This document shows, piece by piece, positions 54,567-64,000 of a DNA stretch of 64,000 bases. Under the pieces are notes generated by a model. The model was not told the origin of the DNA. It was given only the letters and a program-made list of their open reading frames with translations, and searched no databases. The DNA comes from LMUY01 sp965198895 (GTDB lineage Bacteria > Pseudomonadota > Alphaproteobacteria > Acetobacterales > Acetobacteraceae), in the NCBI GenBank assembly GCA_965198895.1, contig OZ240676.1, forward strand, positions 3,286,001 to 3,350,000, written 5' to 3'. Position 1 is the stretch's first letter. Each line of letters begins with the position of its first letter. A program made the translations under genes and the position numbers.

Positions 54567-55571
54567 TTGGCAATCGAGAAACGCCCCTTTGGCCCGGACG
54601 GCTGGCCGGTCTCGCTGTTCGGCTTCGGCTGCGGCGCCGTGGGCGGATTGATGGTTCGCGGGTCCGCGGCGGATCAGGAGCGGGCGGTCGCTGGCGCCCT
54701 GGACGCAGGCATCAACTACTTCGACACGGCCGTTCAGTACGGCAACGGCGCCTCGGAGACCAATCTCGGCAGCATCCTTGCCAAGCTCCGGCCCCGGGAT
54801 GCCCTGGTCGGCACGAAGGTGCGGCTTCGTTCGGTTGAGTTCGGCCGCATCGCGACGACGGTCGAGGCATCGCTGGACGGCAGTTTGCGCCGCCTGCAGC
54901 GAGACCACGTCGACATTTTCCATCTGCACAACGCCATCACCATGGACGGGACTGGTGAGAGCCTGAGCGTGCGACAGGTCCTCGAGGAGGTGGCCCCTGC
55001 CTTCCAGTCGCTCCGCGACGCCGGCAAGCTCCGGCTGCTCGGCCTGACCGCCGTGGGCGAGACGGCAGCCTTGCAGCGCGTCATCGACAGCGGCGTGTTC
55101 GGCAGCGCCCAGGTCAGCTACAACATGCTCAATCCATCGGCCGGACGCGCGTTGCCGCCCGGCTACCCGGCGCAAGATTACGGGCAGCTGTTCGAGCACA
55201 CGTGCCGGGCACACGTCGGTGTAGTGGGCATCCGCGTGCTGGCGGGGGGCGCCCTCAGTGGTTCGGCGGACCGCCACCCCATCGCGAGCCCGGCACCGGA
55301 GCCGATCGGCTCGGCGTACGCCTACGGAGCCGACTTGGACCGCGCGGCCCGGCTGATGCCGCTGGTCACCGAGGGCTTTGCCGGCTCGCTGCCCGAGGCA
55401 GCCATCCGCTTCGCCATGGCCCACCCGGCGATGGGCACGATCCTCGTCGGGATGGCAAGCGTGGACGAGTTCGAGGCAGCCCTGGCGGCGGTGCTGAAAG
55501 GCCCGCTCCCACCGGCAGCCTTGCAGCGTCTCGCGGACCTGACGGCGGGGTTTGCGGGCGAGAGTCGCTGA
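54567..55571 (+). CDS. Aldo/keto reductase family protein
   Basis: The 334-residue TIM-barrel NADPH-dependent oxidoreductase opens with the family start RPFGPDGWPVSLFGFGCGA and has the catalytic Asp/Tyr region ALDAGINYFDTAVQYGNG. Its YGNG and HLHNAITMDG lie where the catalytic Tyr and His usually are. TTG 54567 has GGGGAGG nine bases upstream; ATG 54543 lies in the katG hairpin and is unlikely. The substrate cannot be read. It is convergent with the small unknown gene at 55577. Confidence 0.88.
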   Translation: MAIEKRPFGPDGWPVSLFGFGCGAVGGLMVRGSAADQERAVAGALDAGINYFDTAVQYGNGASETNLGSILAKLRPRDALVGTKVRLRSVEFGRIATTVEASLDGSLRRLQRDHVDIFHLHNAITMDGTGESLSVRQVLEEVAPAFQSLRDAGKLRLLGLTAVGETAALQRVIDSGVFGSAQVSYNMLNPSAGRALPPGYPAQDYGQLFEHTCRAHVGVVGIRVLAGGALSGSADRHPIASPAPEPIGSAYAYGADLDRAARLMPLVTEGFAGSLPEAAIRFAMAHPAMGTILVGMASVDEFEAALAAVLKGPLPPAALQRLADLTAGFAGESR

Positions 55572-55576
55572 TCGGG

Positions 55577-56017
55577 CTAGCGGCTCTTTTTCGCGAGATC
55601 GCGGAATGCGACCACGAGCTTCACGTGCGGCATGAGCAGGCGTTGGGGCAGGGTCGGCAGATAGATCCGGATCGTCTCGAGCTTCTTGTCGTCCGGTAGC
55701 TCCGCAAAGGCCGGACGGGCGCCGGGCTCCGCACCCGCGTCATAGCTTTGCGCCACCGCGTCGCGAATTTGGGCCGGCACCGACGCGAGCAACGCCCGGT
55801 GCGCTGGGCTGAGCGTCCGGTCGCGATTGGGCCCCGAGAGCGTTCGGGAGATGTCCGCCTCGGGTTCCTGGTACGGTTTCAGCCGATCCAGCGCTAATTC
55901 GATTTCGACGCCGTTGGTCTGCATGACATAGCCGGTCTTGCCGTCGATATCGACGAGGGTACCCCCGTGGGTCCCGGCCAGATCCGACACACGGTCACCG
56001 ATCGAGAGACGAGCCAT
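55577..56017 (-). CDS. Small conserved-looking unknown protein
   Basis: The 146-residue soluble product begins MARLSIGDRVSDLAGTHGG, and its first ~50 residues resemble a short KOW/SH3-like barrel (DIDGKTGYVMQTNGVEIEL). A Pro-rich middle and a helical C-terminus (DDKKLETIRIYLPTLPQRLL) follow. I do not recognise a family. ATG 56017 is preferred over the frame's first ATG because the family-like start lies there. It is divergent from the SDR gene. Confidence 0.62.
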   Translation of the reverse strand: MARLSIGDRVSDLAGTHGGTLVDIDGKTGYVMQTNGVEIELALDRLKPYQEPEADISRTLSGPNRDRTLSPAHRALLASVPAQIRDAVAQSYDAGAEPGARPAFAELPDDKKLETIRIYLPTLPQRLLMPHVKLVVAFRDLAKKSR

Positions 56018-56161
56018 GATGTTCTCCGCGGGTTCGGTTGGTCGGGAAGAGCTCATGGATCCGGCCCCCGGGCAAGTTTTTCGCGACATCAAGATCGCGA
56101 CAGGAGGCCGAACCGGATCTCGTCCAGGCCGTCTCCCGCTCGATCAATCGAGGACGGTGAC

Positions 56162-57067
56162 ATGAGCGATCCCAAAGACGACCGCTTGCGTATGCAGGAT
56201 CCGCGTAACCAGTATCCCAAGCCGCCCTTCCCGCGCCAGCCGCAGAGCGCGCCGGGGCTGGCGTCCGAAATGGACCCGAAGCCCGACCACGGCGAGACCA
56301 GCTACGTCGGTCACGGCCGGCTCGCGGGCCGCAAGGCGCTGGTGACCGGCGCGGATTCGGGGCTGGGGGCCGCCGCGGCGTTGGCCTTCGCGCGGGAGGG
56401 CGCCGACGTGGCGATGAGCTTCCTGCCCGAGGAGGCTGCAGACGCGCAGATCATCGCCGGGCTGATCGAGCAGGCCGGCCGCAAGGCGCTGCTGCTGCCG
56501 GGCGACATCACCGACCCGGCGTTTTGCCAAAGCCTGGTCACGAAGGCGGTCGAGGGGCTCGGCGGCCTCGATATCCTGGTGAACAACGCGGGCAAGCAGA
56601 CCAACCAGGAGAGCATCGCGGACATCTCGCCGGAGCAGTTCGACGTCACGCTGAAGACCAACCTGTATGCCATGTTCTGGATCACCAAGGCGGCGGTGGC
56701 CCATCTGCCGCCGGGTGCGGCGATCATCAACACGGCCTCGGTGGTCGCCTACAAAGCACCGGAGATTCTGCTGGACTATTCGACGACCAAGGCCGGGATC
56801 ATCGCCTTTACCAAGGTTCTGGCCAAGCAGTTGATCGAAAAGGGAATCCGGGTGAACGCCGTGGCACCGGGGCCGTTCTGGACGGCGTTGCAGCCCTCGG
56901 GCGGCCAGCCGCAGGATTCCATCGAAAAGTTCGGCAGTTCGGTGCCTTTGGGACGGCCCGGCCAGCCAGTGGAAATCGCGCCGATCTACGTGTTCCTGGC
57001 GTCTCAGGAGGCAAGCTATGTCACCGGTGAAACCTACGGCGCAACGGGCGGGACCGGCCTAGCGTAG
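56162..57067 (+). CDS. SDR-family oxidoreductase (YghA-like)
   Basis: The 301-residue protein has an N-terminal extension rich in Pro (QYPKPPFPRQPQ), then a Rossmann SDR core: cofactor loop TGADSGLG, NNAGK, Ser in NTASVVAY and the YSTTK catalytic pair. This matches the E. coli YghA group of NADPH-dependent SDRs. The function is unknown, with stress and aldehyde or alcohol metabolism suggested by family. GAGGACGGTGAC precedes ATG 56162. A family A repeat follows the stop. Confidence 0.92.
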   Translation: MSDPKDDRLRMQDPRNQYPKPPFPRQPQSAPGLASEMDPKPDHGETSYVGHGRLAGRKALVTGADSGLGAAAALAFAREGADVAMSFLPEEAADAQIIAGLIEQAGRKALLLPGDITDPAFCQSLVTKAVEGLGGLDILVNNAGKQTNQESIADISPEQFDVTLKTNLYAMFWITKAAVAHLPPGAAIINTASVVAYKAPEILLDYSTTKAGIIAFTKVLAKQLIEKGIRVNAVAPGPFWTALQPSGGQPQDSIEKFGSSVPLGRPGQPVEIAPIYVFLASQEASYVTGETYGATGGTGLA

Positions 57068-57071
57068 CCGC

Positions 57072-57220
57072 TCGTCGTGCCGGGGCTTGACCCTGGTATC
57101 CACGGCGTCCCGCGTATACCGGCTGCACCGCGTGGCGCACTGCTGCTGCGCCGAGTTCGCCTCGACGTCACCAGCCCAACCCCGTGGATGCCAGTGTCAA
57201 GCACTGGCATGACGGTGTAC
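57072..57220. repeat. Family A palindromic element
   Basis: This well-kept copy shares TTGACCCTGGTATCCACGGC, GACGTCACCAGCCCAACCCC and the terminal palindrome ATGCCAGTG/CACTGGCAT (57188-57196, 57202-57210) with the copy at 1232-1360. It lies between the converging SDR and Nudix genes; bases 57068-57250 hold nothing else. Confidence 0.8.
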
Positions 57221-57250
57221 CGGACAGCAGTGCTGCTTCAGGGGACGACG

Positions 57251-58027
57251 TTAGCGAAGGGCGTTTGCAAGCACGGCGTCTTCGATCAGGCCGCGCCGCA
57301 GGAAGAGGTGGATCAACACCAGGTTCACGTTGAACTTGAACTGGTCGGTGTCCCGCACCGTCTCGAACACGCGCCTGATCGGCCAGAGTTCGAACCCGGC
57401 CACCTCGCCATCGACCGGCCGCGGGGCGAAATCGTCCGGCAGCATCAGGTCGTAACAGTGCAGCCGGTCGCGCTGCAGGCCTTCGTCGCGCTGCATGGTG
57501 TAGCTGATCACGCCATGGTGCACGGCGGAGGCCGCGAGGGCAGGGGACAGCCCGGCCTCCTCGCCAGCTTCCTTGACGAGGGTCTCGGCCGTGCCCAAAC
57601 CGGCTGGAACGCCGCCGGCCACGATGTGGTCCAGCTTGCCCGGATCGAGCTTCTTGTCCAGAGCCCGGCGGGCGATCCACAGGTGCAACCCGTCCGCTCG
57701 CTGCACCAGGCCGTCCAGGTGAACGCCCACCGCCTCGATCCCGAGCACCGGCAATGCGCCGCGATCGACCGTGCCCAACACCGGGCCGTCCGGCGTGGCA
57801 CGAACGTCGAACGCCTCGTTCCGCCACTGGCTCAGCCCCGCCTCGGCCAGGGTTTTCCCCACCTGCGGCAGCTGAGCAGCCGTGACATCGGTGCCCACCA
57901 TCGCTGCCGCGTCGGGCAAGAGCCAGCCGACCGCCACTCCGTCCACGTGGAAGCGTACGCGTTGCCCCGGCAAGACAGCGTTATTGCAGGCGAGCACATG
58001 ACGCATAAATCCGGAAATATCGGCCAT
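57251..58027 (-). CDS. DUF4743/Nudix hydrolase, TPK1-like
   Basis: The 258-residue protein has an N-terminal DUF4743-like domain (MRHVLACNNAVLPGQRVRF) and a Nudix domain from about 110, with box GGVPAGLGTAETLVKEAG then EEAGL. In this box the first catalytic Glu position is Leu, as in the TPK1-like group. The family is linked to nucleoside diphosphate or thiamine-type phosphate hydrolysis. It is convergent with the SDR gene and divergent from the Atm1-like exporter, 62 bp away. Confidence 0.88.
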   Translation of the reverse strand: MADISGFMRHVLACNNAVLPGQRVRFHVDGVAVGWLLPDAAAMVGTDVTAAQLPQVGKTLAEAGLSQWRNEAFDVRATPDGPVLGTVDRGALPVLGIEAVGVHLDGLVQRADGLHLWIARRALDKKLDPGKLDHIVAGGVPAGLGTAETLVKEAGEEAGLSPALAASAVHHGVISYTMQRDEGLQRDRLHCYDLMLPDDFAPRPVDGEVAGFELWPIRRVFETVRDTDQFKFNVNLVLIHLFLRRGLIEDAVLANALR

Positions 58028-58098
58028 GATGCGGGTGTAGGGCAGGGGAGCGCGTTGGTCACCTTTGAAGCGAGGCGCACAGCGCGTAGATGAGGCGC

Positions 58099-59946
58099 AT
58101 GTCAGGCCGAGGCCGCCGTTTGGACCTCCCGGTCCCGCACCGATCCACAGTCGCTACGATCAAGTCCTTGCTGCCCTACCTGTGGCCGCGGGGCGACCGG
58201 TCGGCGCGTGTCCGCGTGCTATTGGCAGCGGCGTGCCTGGTATTGGCCAAGATCGCCACCGTGTACATCCCGCTGATCTACAGCCACGCGGTCGATGCGC
58301 TGTCCCCCAAGAACAACCCGGCGGTGGTGCCGATCGCGCTGATCCTGGGCTACGGGCTGCTGCGGGTCGCCTCCGCCGGGTTCGGCGAGTTGCGGGATGC
58401 GATCTTCGCCTCGGTGCAGCAGCGCACGACGCGCCGGGTCGGTCTGGATACGTTCCGCCACATGCACCGGCTGTCCCTGCGGTTCCACCTGGACCGGCAG
58501 ACCGGCGGTGTCTCCCGCTCCATCGAGCGGGGCGTGCAGGGCACCCAGCAGGTGCTGCGGCTGGCCGTGTTCAACCTGCTGCCGACGCTGTTCGAGGTGG
58601 TCCTGGTCACCTGCGTCATCTGGAACCTGTTCGACTGGCGCTACGCCTTGGTCACCTTTGGGGCGGTGGCGAGCTATATCGGCTTCACCGTCGCGTTCAC
58701 GTCGTGGCGGGTGAAATATCGCCGCCAGATGAACGAGGTGGATAGCGAGGCCAACACCAAGGCGATCGACAGTCTGCTGAACTACGAAACGGTGAAGTAT
58801 TTCGGCAACGAGGCCCACGAGGCACGCCGGTTCGACGACGCGCTGGCCCGCTACGAGACGGCTGCCGTCCGCACCCAGGTCACGCTCAACCTGCTCAATA
58901 TCGGGCAGGCGTTCATTATCGCGGCCGGGCTGGCGCTGATCATGCTGATGGCGGCCCGCGGCGTGGTGAGCGGCGGGATGACGGTGGGCAAGTTCGTGCT
59001 GGTGAACACCTACCTGATGCAGCTCTACCAGCCGCTGAACTTCCTCGGCTTCGTCTACGCCTCCATCAAGCAGGGCGTGGTGGACATGGAGCAGATGTTC
59101 CGGCTGCTCTCGGTGGACCAGGAAGTCGCCGATCCGCCGGGTGCGCTGCCGCTGCGCCCGGCGAGCGGCGACGCCGGCTCCGTCGTCTTCGAGAACGTCA
59201 GGTTCGGCTACCGCCCGGACCGCGAGATCCTGCACGGCGTCAGTTTCAGCGTGGACCCGGGGGCAAAGCTCGCCATCGTCGGGCCGACCGGGGCGGGGAA
59301 GAGCACCATCGCCCGGCTGCTGTTCCGCTTCTACGATGTGACTGGCGGCCGCATCCTGATCGACGGGCAGGCGATCAACAGCGTGACGCAGGACAGTCTG
59401 CGCGCGGCGATCGGCGTCGTTCCGCAAGATACCGTGCTGTTCAACGACACGATCCGCTACAACATCGCCTATGGCCGGGTGGGGGCCACCCAGGCCGAGA
59501 TCGAGGCGGCAGCCCGTGCGGCGCAGGTGCACGACTTCGTGCTCCGCCTGCCCGATGGCTATGACACGATGGTCGGCGAGCGTGGCCTGAAGCTGTCCGG
59601 TGGTGAGAAGCAACGCGTGGCAATCGCGCGCACCATCCTGAAGAACCCTCGCATTCTGATTCTGGACGAGGCGACCAGTGCGCTCGACACCCGCACCGAG
59701 GTCGAGATCGGCGTGGCGCTGGCGAACGCGTCGGCCAACCGGACCACCGTCGTGATCGCCCACCGCCTGTCCACGGTGGTGGACGCCGACGAGATCATCG
59801 TGCTCGCGGACGGCAAGGTGGTGGAGCGGGGGAGCCACGCCGCCTTGCTCGCTGCGGGTGGGGTCTATGCCGGAATGTGGCAGTTGCAGGCGGAGGAAGC
59901 GGAGGCGGAATTGGTGGTCGAGGAGCGGATCGCCGACGCGGTGTAG
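58099..59946 (+). CDS. Atm1/HMT-type half ABC exporter
   Basis: The ~615-residue half transporter has six membrane helices in the first ~320 residues (VRVLLAAACLVLAKIATVYI onwards) and a nucleotide-binding domain with GPTGAGKST, the LSGGEKQR signature and LILDEATSALD. The sequences LLNYETVKYFGNE and RFGYRPDREILHGVSF match bacterial Atm1/ABCB7 proteins, which export glutathione conjugates or metal-glutathione species and support iron-sulfur homeostasis. The start is ATG 58099, with ATG 58090 also in frame. The protein ends in a short acidic tail. Confidence 0.92.
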   Translation: MSGRGRRLDLPVPHRSTVATIKSLLPYLWPRGDRSARVRVLLAAACLVLAKIATVYIPLIYSHAVDALSPKNNPAVVPIALILGYGLLRVASAGFGELRDAIFASVQQRTTRRVGLDTFRHMHRLSLRFHLDRQTGGVSRSIERGVQGTQQVLRLAVFNLLPTLFEVVLVTCVIWNLFDWRYALVTFGAVASYIGFTVAFTSWRVKYRRQMNEVDSEANTKAIDSLLNYETVKYFGNEAHEARRFDDALARYETAAVRTQVTLNLLNIGQAFIIAAGLALIMLMAARGVVSGGMTVGKFVLVNTYLMQLYQPLNFLGFVYASIKQGVVDMEQMFRLLSVDQEVADPPGALPLRPASGDAGSVVFENVRFGYRPDREILHGVSFSVDPGAKLAIVGPTGAGKSTIARLLFRFYDVTGGRILIDGQAINSVTQDSLRAAIGVVPQDTVLFNDTIRYNIAYGRVGATQAEIEAAARAAQVHDFVLRLPDGYDTMVGERGLKLSGGEKQRVAIARTILKNPRILILDEATSALDTRTEVEIGVALANASANRTTVVIAHRLSTVVDADEIIVLADGKVVERGSHAALLAAGGVYAGMWQLQAEEAEAELVVEERIADAV

Positions 59947-60006
59947 CCGAAAAGCACTTTCATCGGCCCCCGCGCGCGCTATCTAGAGCGCAAAGGAGAG
60001 CCGTGT

Positions 60007-60270
60007 ATGAGCCTTGCCATGGATGACGGCGCCCCACCCGACCTCAGCCACGCCGGCGCGATCGTGGACAAGGCGATCGAGTATATGACCGGGCAGAACA
60101 TCAGTTCGATTTCGATCGCCTCGGCCCTGCTGGGCGGTTCGCTGGGCCTGCTGACGCGGTCGTTGTCGGACGAGGCGGTGATCGCGATCTTGACCAACGC
60201 CATCGGCAGCGTCCGTGCCGGCGAATTCCGGGAAATGGGCGCGATGGCTGGCGAGGGCACCCACAACTAA
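60007..60270 (+). CDS. Small unknown protein
   Basis: The 87-residue product contains a mildly hydrophobic helix (SIASALLGGSLGLLTRSL) and no signal peptide or motif that I recognise. GGAGAG before ATG 60007 and codon use like its neighbours support it as real. It converges with, and overlaps by 4 bp, the minus-strand gene at 60267. Confidence 0.6.
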   Translation: MSLAMDDGAPPDLSHAGAIVDKAIEYMTGQNISSISIASALLGGSLGLLTRSLSDEAVIAILTNAIGSVRAGEFREMGAMAGEGTHN

Positions 60271-60488
60271 CGGGGATGCCGCGCCCCCCACCACCGCCTT
60301 GCGGCAACCACCGCCCAAATCGCTTCCACCAGCCCGAATGGCCAGGCGCCCTGCAGGAACCCGTACGCCGAGCCGAGAACGCACGACCCGGCGAACGCCA
60401 GGATGAAACCGGTGTGCCTCTGCTCCAGGCTGTAGCAGACCAGCATGGCGGACACGGCAAACAGGCCGAAGGCAGTGAGGGCATCCAT
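60267..60488 (-). CDS. Small membrane protein, conserved-looking
   Basis: The 73-residue product has two hydrophobic segments (LTAFGLFAVSAMLVCYSLE and FILAFAGSCVLGSAYGFLQ) and a short third. The pattern SAYGFLQGAWPFGLVEAIW is like small unannotated membrane proteins common in alphaproteobacteria. The function is unknown. The divergent rpmB start is 78 bp away. Confidence 0.6.
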   Translation of the reverse strand: MDALTAFGLFAVSAMLVCYSLEQRHTGFILAFAGSCVLGSAYGFLQGAWPFGLVEAIWAVVAARRWWGARHPR

Positions 60489-60566
60489 CGCCGCCAGTGT
60501 TGACGAGACCGGCCCGCTTCGCCATAACCCGCGGCTTCAAGCCCGCTGTTCGAGGATGTTTATACG

Positions 60567-60863
60567 ATGTCGCGCCGTTGCGAGATTACCGGCAAGGGCG
60601 TGCTGACCGGCAACAACGTCAGCCACGCCAACAACAAGAGCCGCCGCCGCTTCCTGCCCAACCTGCAGGAGCAATCCCTGCTGTCGGACATCCTGGGTGC
60701 TTCGATCCGTGTGCGCCTGACGACCCATGCGCTGCGCACGATCGAGCACAATGGCGGGTTGGATTCGTTCCTGATCACGACGCCGAACCGCAACCTGCCC
60801 ATCGAGGCGCAGGTCCTGAAGCGCCGCATCGTCCGCGCCCAAGCGAAGAAGGCCGCCGCCTAA
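60567..60863 (+). CDS. rpmB: 50S ribosomal protein L28
   Basis: The 98-residue basic protein starts MSRRCEITGKGVLTGNNVSH and contains NNKSRRRFLPNLQ and RVRLTTHALRTIEHNGGLD, all typical of L28 in alphaproteobacteria, which is longer than the ~78-residue E. coli form. It binds 23S rRNA in the large subunit. It is followed by a double family B repeat that should stop transcription. Confidence 0.98.
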   Translation: MSRRCEITGKGVLTGNNVSHANNKSRRRFLPNLQEQSLLSDILGASIRVRLTTHALRTIEHNGGLDSFLITTPNRNLPIEAQVLKRRIVRAQAKKAAA

Positions 60864-60870
60864 GGCTGCC

Positions 60871-60984
60871 TTCTCCCTCTCCCCTTGAGGGAGAGGGCCG
60901 GGGTGAGGGGTGCGACGACCGCTGCACTCGTGTTAAGCGGCCCTCACCCCGACCCTCTCCCGCGAAGAACGGGAGAGGGAGAAG
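60871..60984. repeat. Pair of inverted family B repeats
   Basis: The left unit (60871-60910: TTCTCCCTCTCCCC-TTGAG-GGAGAGGGCCGGGGTGAGG) and the right unit (60940-60984) are in opposite orientation and complementary over about 40 bases, so together they can form one long stem or two short hairpins. It lies between the convergent ends of rpmB and the phosphotransferase gene. Confidence 0.8.
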
Positions 60985-60991
60985 TTCAGCG

Positions 60992-62056
60992 CTAAATGCG
61001 TTTGGCAAGCTTCCATGCCGCTTCGGCCAACATCCTGAACTTGTTGCCGATCGTCAGCGCCCGCGCATCCGCCGCATTGCCGTCCAGGGCCCGTCGGTAC
61101 ACGCCCGCCGCGATCGCCGCCCAGCGGAACAGCGAAAACACCACGAAGAAGTCTAGCTCCGGCACGCCACTGCGCCCCGTGCGCCGGCAGTAAGCCGCGA
61201 CGTACTCCGCCTCAGACGGGATACCCGGCGAGTCGGCCCCCACCAGACCCTCCATCGTCACCGGCAGCCGCCAGGGGATGCAGTTGTAGGCGAGATCCGC
61301 CAACGGGTGTCCCAGCGTGGACAACTCCCAATCCAGCACGGCGATCACCCGGGGCTCGGTCGGGTGAAAAATCAGGTTGCCGAGCCGGAAGTCGCCATGG
61401 GCGATCGCCGTCTCGTCCGCCGCCGGGGCGTGGGCGGGCAGCCACGCCATCAACTGGTTCATCTCCGGCACGTCGCCGGTGTTGGAGCCGATATACTGCT
61501 TGGTCCACCGGTCGATCTGCCGCGCGACATAGGCTTGCGGACGGCCGAACCCGCTAAGCCCGGCAGCCTGCCAGTCCACCCCGTGCAGCGCCGCCATCAC
61601 CCGGTTCATGTCGTCATACACCGCAGCCCGGTCGGCCGCCGCCACGCCCTGCAGCGTCCGGTCGGAGAACACCCGGCCCGGCAGGTAGTCCATGACGTAG
61701 AACATGGTGCCGATCACGGAGTCGTCCCGGCACAGCAGGCGCATCGGGGCAACGGGCACGGCGCTGCCGGCGAGGGCGGACTGCACGGTGTATTCCCGGT
61801 CGACGGCATGCGCGGAGGGCAGCAGCACGCCCGGCGGCTTCTTCCGGAGCACGTACTCGGCGCCGGGCGTGTGCAGGTGGAACGTCGGGTTGGATTGGCC
61901 GCCCTGGAACTGACGCACCGTCACCGGACCGGCAAACCCGGGCAGGTTCGTGGTCAGGACATCGGTGAGCCGCGCCTCGTCGAACACATGGTTGGCCAGT
62001 GGCGGGACGAGCACCGGGGCGCCGACCACGACGGTGTCACTCAACGGCGGAGCCAC
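60992..62056 (-). CDS. APH-family phosphotransferase (ACAD10/11 kinase-like, LvaA-like)
   Basis: The ~354-residue soluble kinase of the aminoglycoside phosphotransferase fold has QFQGGQSNPTFHL (nucleotide loop), YVLRKKPPG (Lys), the catalytic loop IAHGDFRLGNLIFH and the metal site VLDWELSTLGHPLADLA. This is the group fused to acyl-CoA dehydrogenase in ACAD10/11. By family it phosphorylates a hydroxyacyl-CoA; this is inferred. The start is GTG 62056 or TTG 62044; both overlap the SDR stop, so the genes are coupled. Confidence 0.9.
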   Translation of the reverse strand: MAPPLSDTVVVGAPVLVPPLANHVFDEARLTDVLTTNLPGFAGPVTVRQFQGGQSNPTFHLHTPGAEYVLRKKPPGVLLPSAHAVDREYTVQSALAGSAVPVAPMRLLCRDDSVIGTMFYVMDYLPGRVFSDRTLQGVAAADRAAVYDDMNRVMAALHGVDWQAAGLSGFGRPQAYVARQIDRWTKQYIGSNTGDVPEMNQLMAWLPAHAPAADETAIAHGDFRLGNLIFHPTEPRVIAVLDWELSTLGHPLADLAYNCIPWRLPVTMEGLVGADSPGIPSEAEYVAAYCRRTGRSGVPELDFFVVFSLFRWAAIAAGVYRRALDGNAADARALTIGNKFRMLAEAAWKLAKRI

Positions 62057-62815
62057 CGATGGTCACGCCGCCGTCGATCACGAAGGTCTGCCCGGTCGTG
62101 AAGCTGCCGGCCGGGCTCGCCAGGAACACCGCGGCGCCGGCGATCTCGTCCGGTTCGCCGATGCGGGGCAGGGGGCTGTCCTTGACGCGCTTGGCCAGGA
62201 TGTCCGGGTTCTCCCACAACGCGCGGGCGAAATCGGTGCGCACCAGCCCGGGGGCGATGCAGTTGGCGCGGATGTTCTTCTTGCCCCACTCCACCGCCAG
62301 GTTGCGGACGATGGCCATGTCCGCCGCCTTGCTGATGCCGTAGGCGCCCAGGGTCGGCGTGCCCCGCAGCCCGGCGATCGAGCTGACCACGATGATCGAC
62401 CCGCCGCCGCGCTCCGCCATCTGCGGCAGCACCATGTTGCAAAGCCAGAAGTTGGACCGGACGTTGCTGCCCATGATGCGGTCGAATGCGTCGTCCGGAC
62501 AGTCGATCGACGGTCCGAAATACGGGTTCACCGCCGCGTTGCAGACCAGGATGTCGATCCCGCCCCAGTGCGCGATGGTGTCGTTCACCAGGCCCTGCAG
62601 GTGGTCCTTGTGGCCTATGTTGGCGGGCAGCACGATCGCCTCGCCGCCTTTGGCCACGATGCCGGCCGCCACCGCCTCGCACGGCTCCTTCTTGCGGGAG
62701 GAGACGACGACTTTGGCGCCGTGCTCCGCCATCCGCTCGGCGATCGCCCGGCCGATGCCCTTGGAGCTGCCGGTGATCAGCGCGACCTTGCCGGTGAGGT
62801 CGAACAAGCCGCCCA

Positions 62816-62819
<4 letters not shown>
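62037..62819 (-). CDS. SDR-family oxidoreductase
   Basis: The 260-residue Rossmann protein has cofactor loop TGSSKGIG, NNAA-like CNAAVNP, Ser in VVSSIAGL, the catalytic YGISK and a C-terminal TGQTFVIDGG. The Tyr/Lys and Ser are present, so it is probably an active NAD(P)-dependent alcohol dehydrogenase. It sits between an acyl-CoA dehydrogenase and an APH-like kinase, and overlaps both by a few bases (start at 62819 overlaps the acyl-CoA dehydrogenase stop), suggesting one pathway. A 3- or 4-hydroxyacyl step would fit; this is inference. Confidence 0.93.

Positions 62820-64000
<1,181 letters not shown>

Overview
The window is GC-rich chromosomal DNA from an alphaproteobacterium. The block envC-like / ctpA / divergent polysaccharide deacetylase / rppH, a class I PHA synthase, ribosomal protein L28, NtaA-type flavin monooxygenases and branched-chain ABC transporters fit Rhodospirillales, possibly Acetobacteraceae. 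The family placement is inference. No rRNA, tRNA, CRISPR array, transposase, prophage or integrase was seen.

Layout. 1-4640: the end of a Pat-type acetyltransferase, a repeat-filled gap, a small GAF protein, a soluble PAS-PAS chemoreceptor and an unrecognised protein. 4741-8959: PHA synthase, an OmpA-like lipoprotein and an AlaC-type aminotransferase. 9056-13467 (minus strand): envelope block envC-like, ctpA, polysaccharide deacetylase and rppH. 13549-18465: polysaccharide export genes (Wza-like, two Wzz/GumC-like, a degenerate BY-kinase-like protein, PAP2), without glycosyltransferases. 18650-21652: a Gly/Tyr/Pro-rich secreted protein, an LLM flavin monooxygenase and a class V aminotransferase. 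21747-27425: a formate dehydrogenase operon whose catalytic subunit is read through an in-frame UGA (selenocysteine), followed at once by a SECIS-like hairpin; a four-cluster iron-sulfur subunit, an NrfD-type anchor and two small unknown proteins complete it. 27493-31822: a FUSC-family protein, an M20 amidohydrolase and an alpha/beta hydrolase.

31951-42811 is a compact chemosensory operon: a soluble receptor with two signalling tips, a triple-CheW protein, CheB, CheR, CheA, a small STAS-like protein, CheY, CheC and a three-PAS hybrid histidine kinase. No flagellar or pilus gene lies near it, so it may control something other than swimming. 42824-50423 (minus strand) is one long run: livG, livF, a substrate-binding protein, livH, livM, a GAF protein, a SolA-type N-methyl amino acid oxidase and a second LLM monooxygenase. 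This reads as an uptake-plus-oxidation operon for an unknown amino-acid-like substrate. 50607-60863: a peptide-type binding protein, katG, an aldo/keto reductase, a small unknown protein, an SDR, a DUF4743/Nudix protein, an Atm1-type ABC exporter, two small unknowns and rpmB. 60992-64000 (minus strand): acyl-CoA dehydrogenase, SDR and APH-like phosphotransferase, a set that resembles the 4-hydroxyacyl-CoA route of LvaA/LvaC and ACAD10/11.

Two families of palindromic intergenic repeats punctuate the window, mostly between converging genes. One copy encodes the C-terminal tail of the hybrid kinase.
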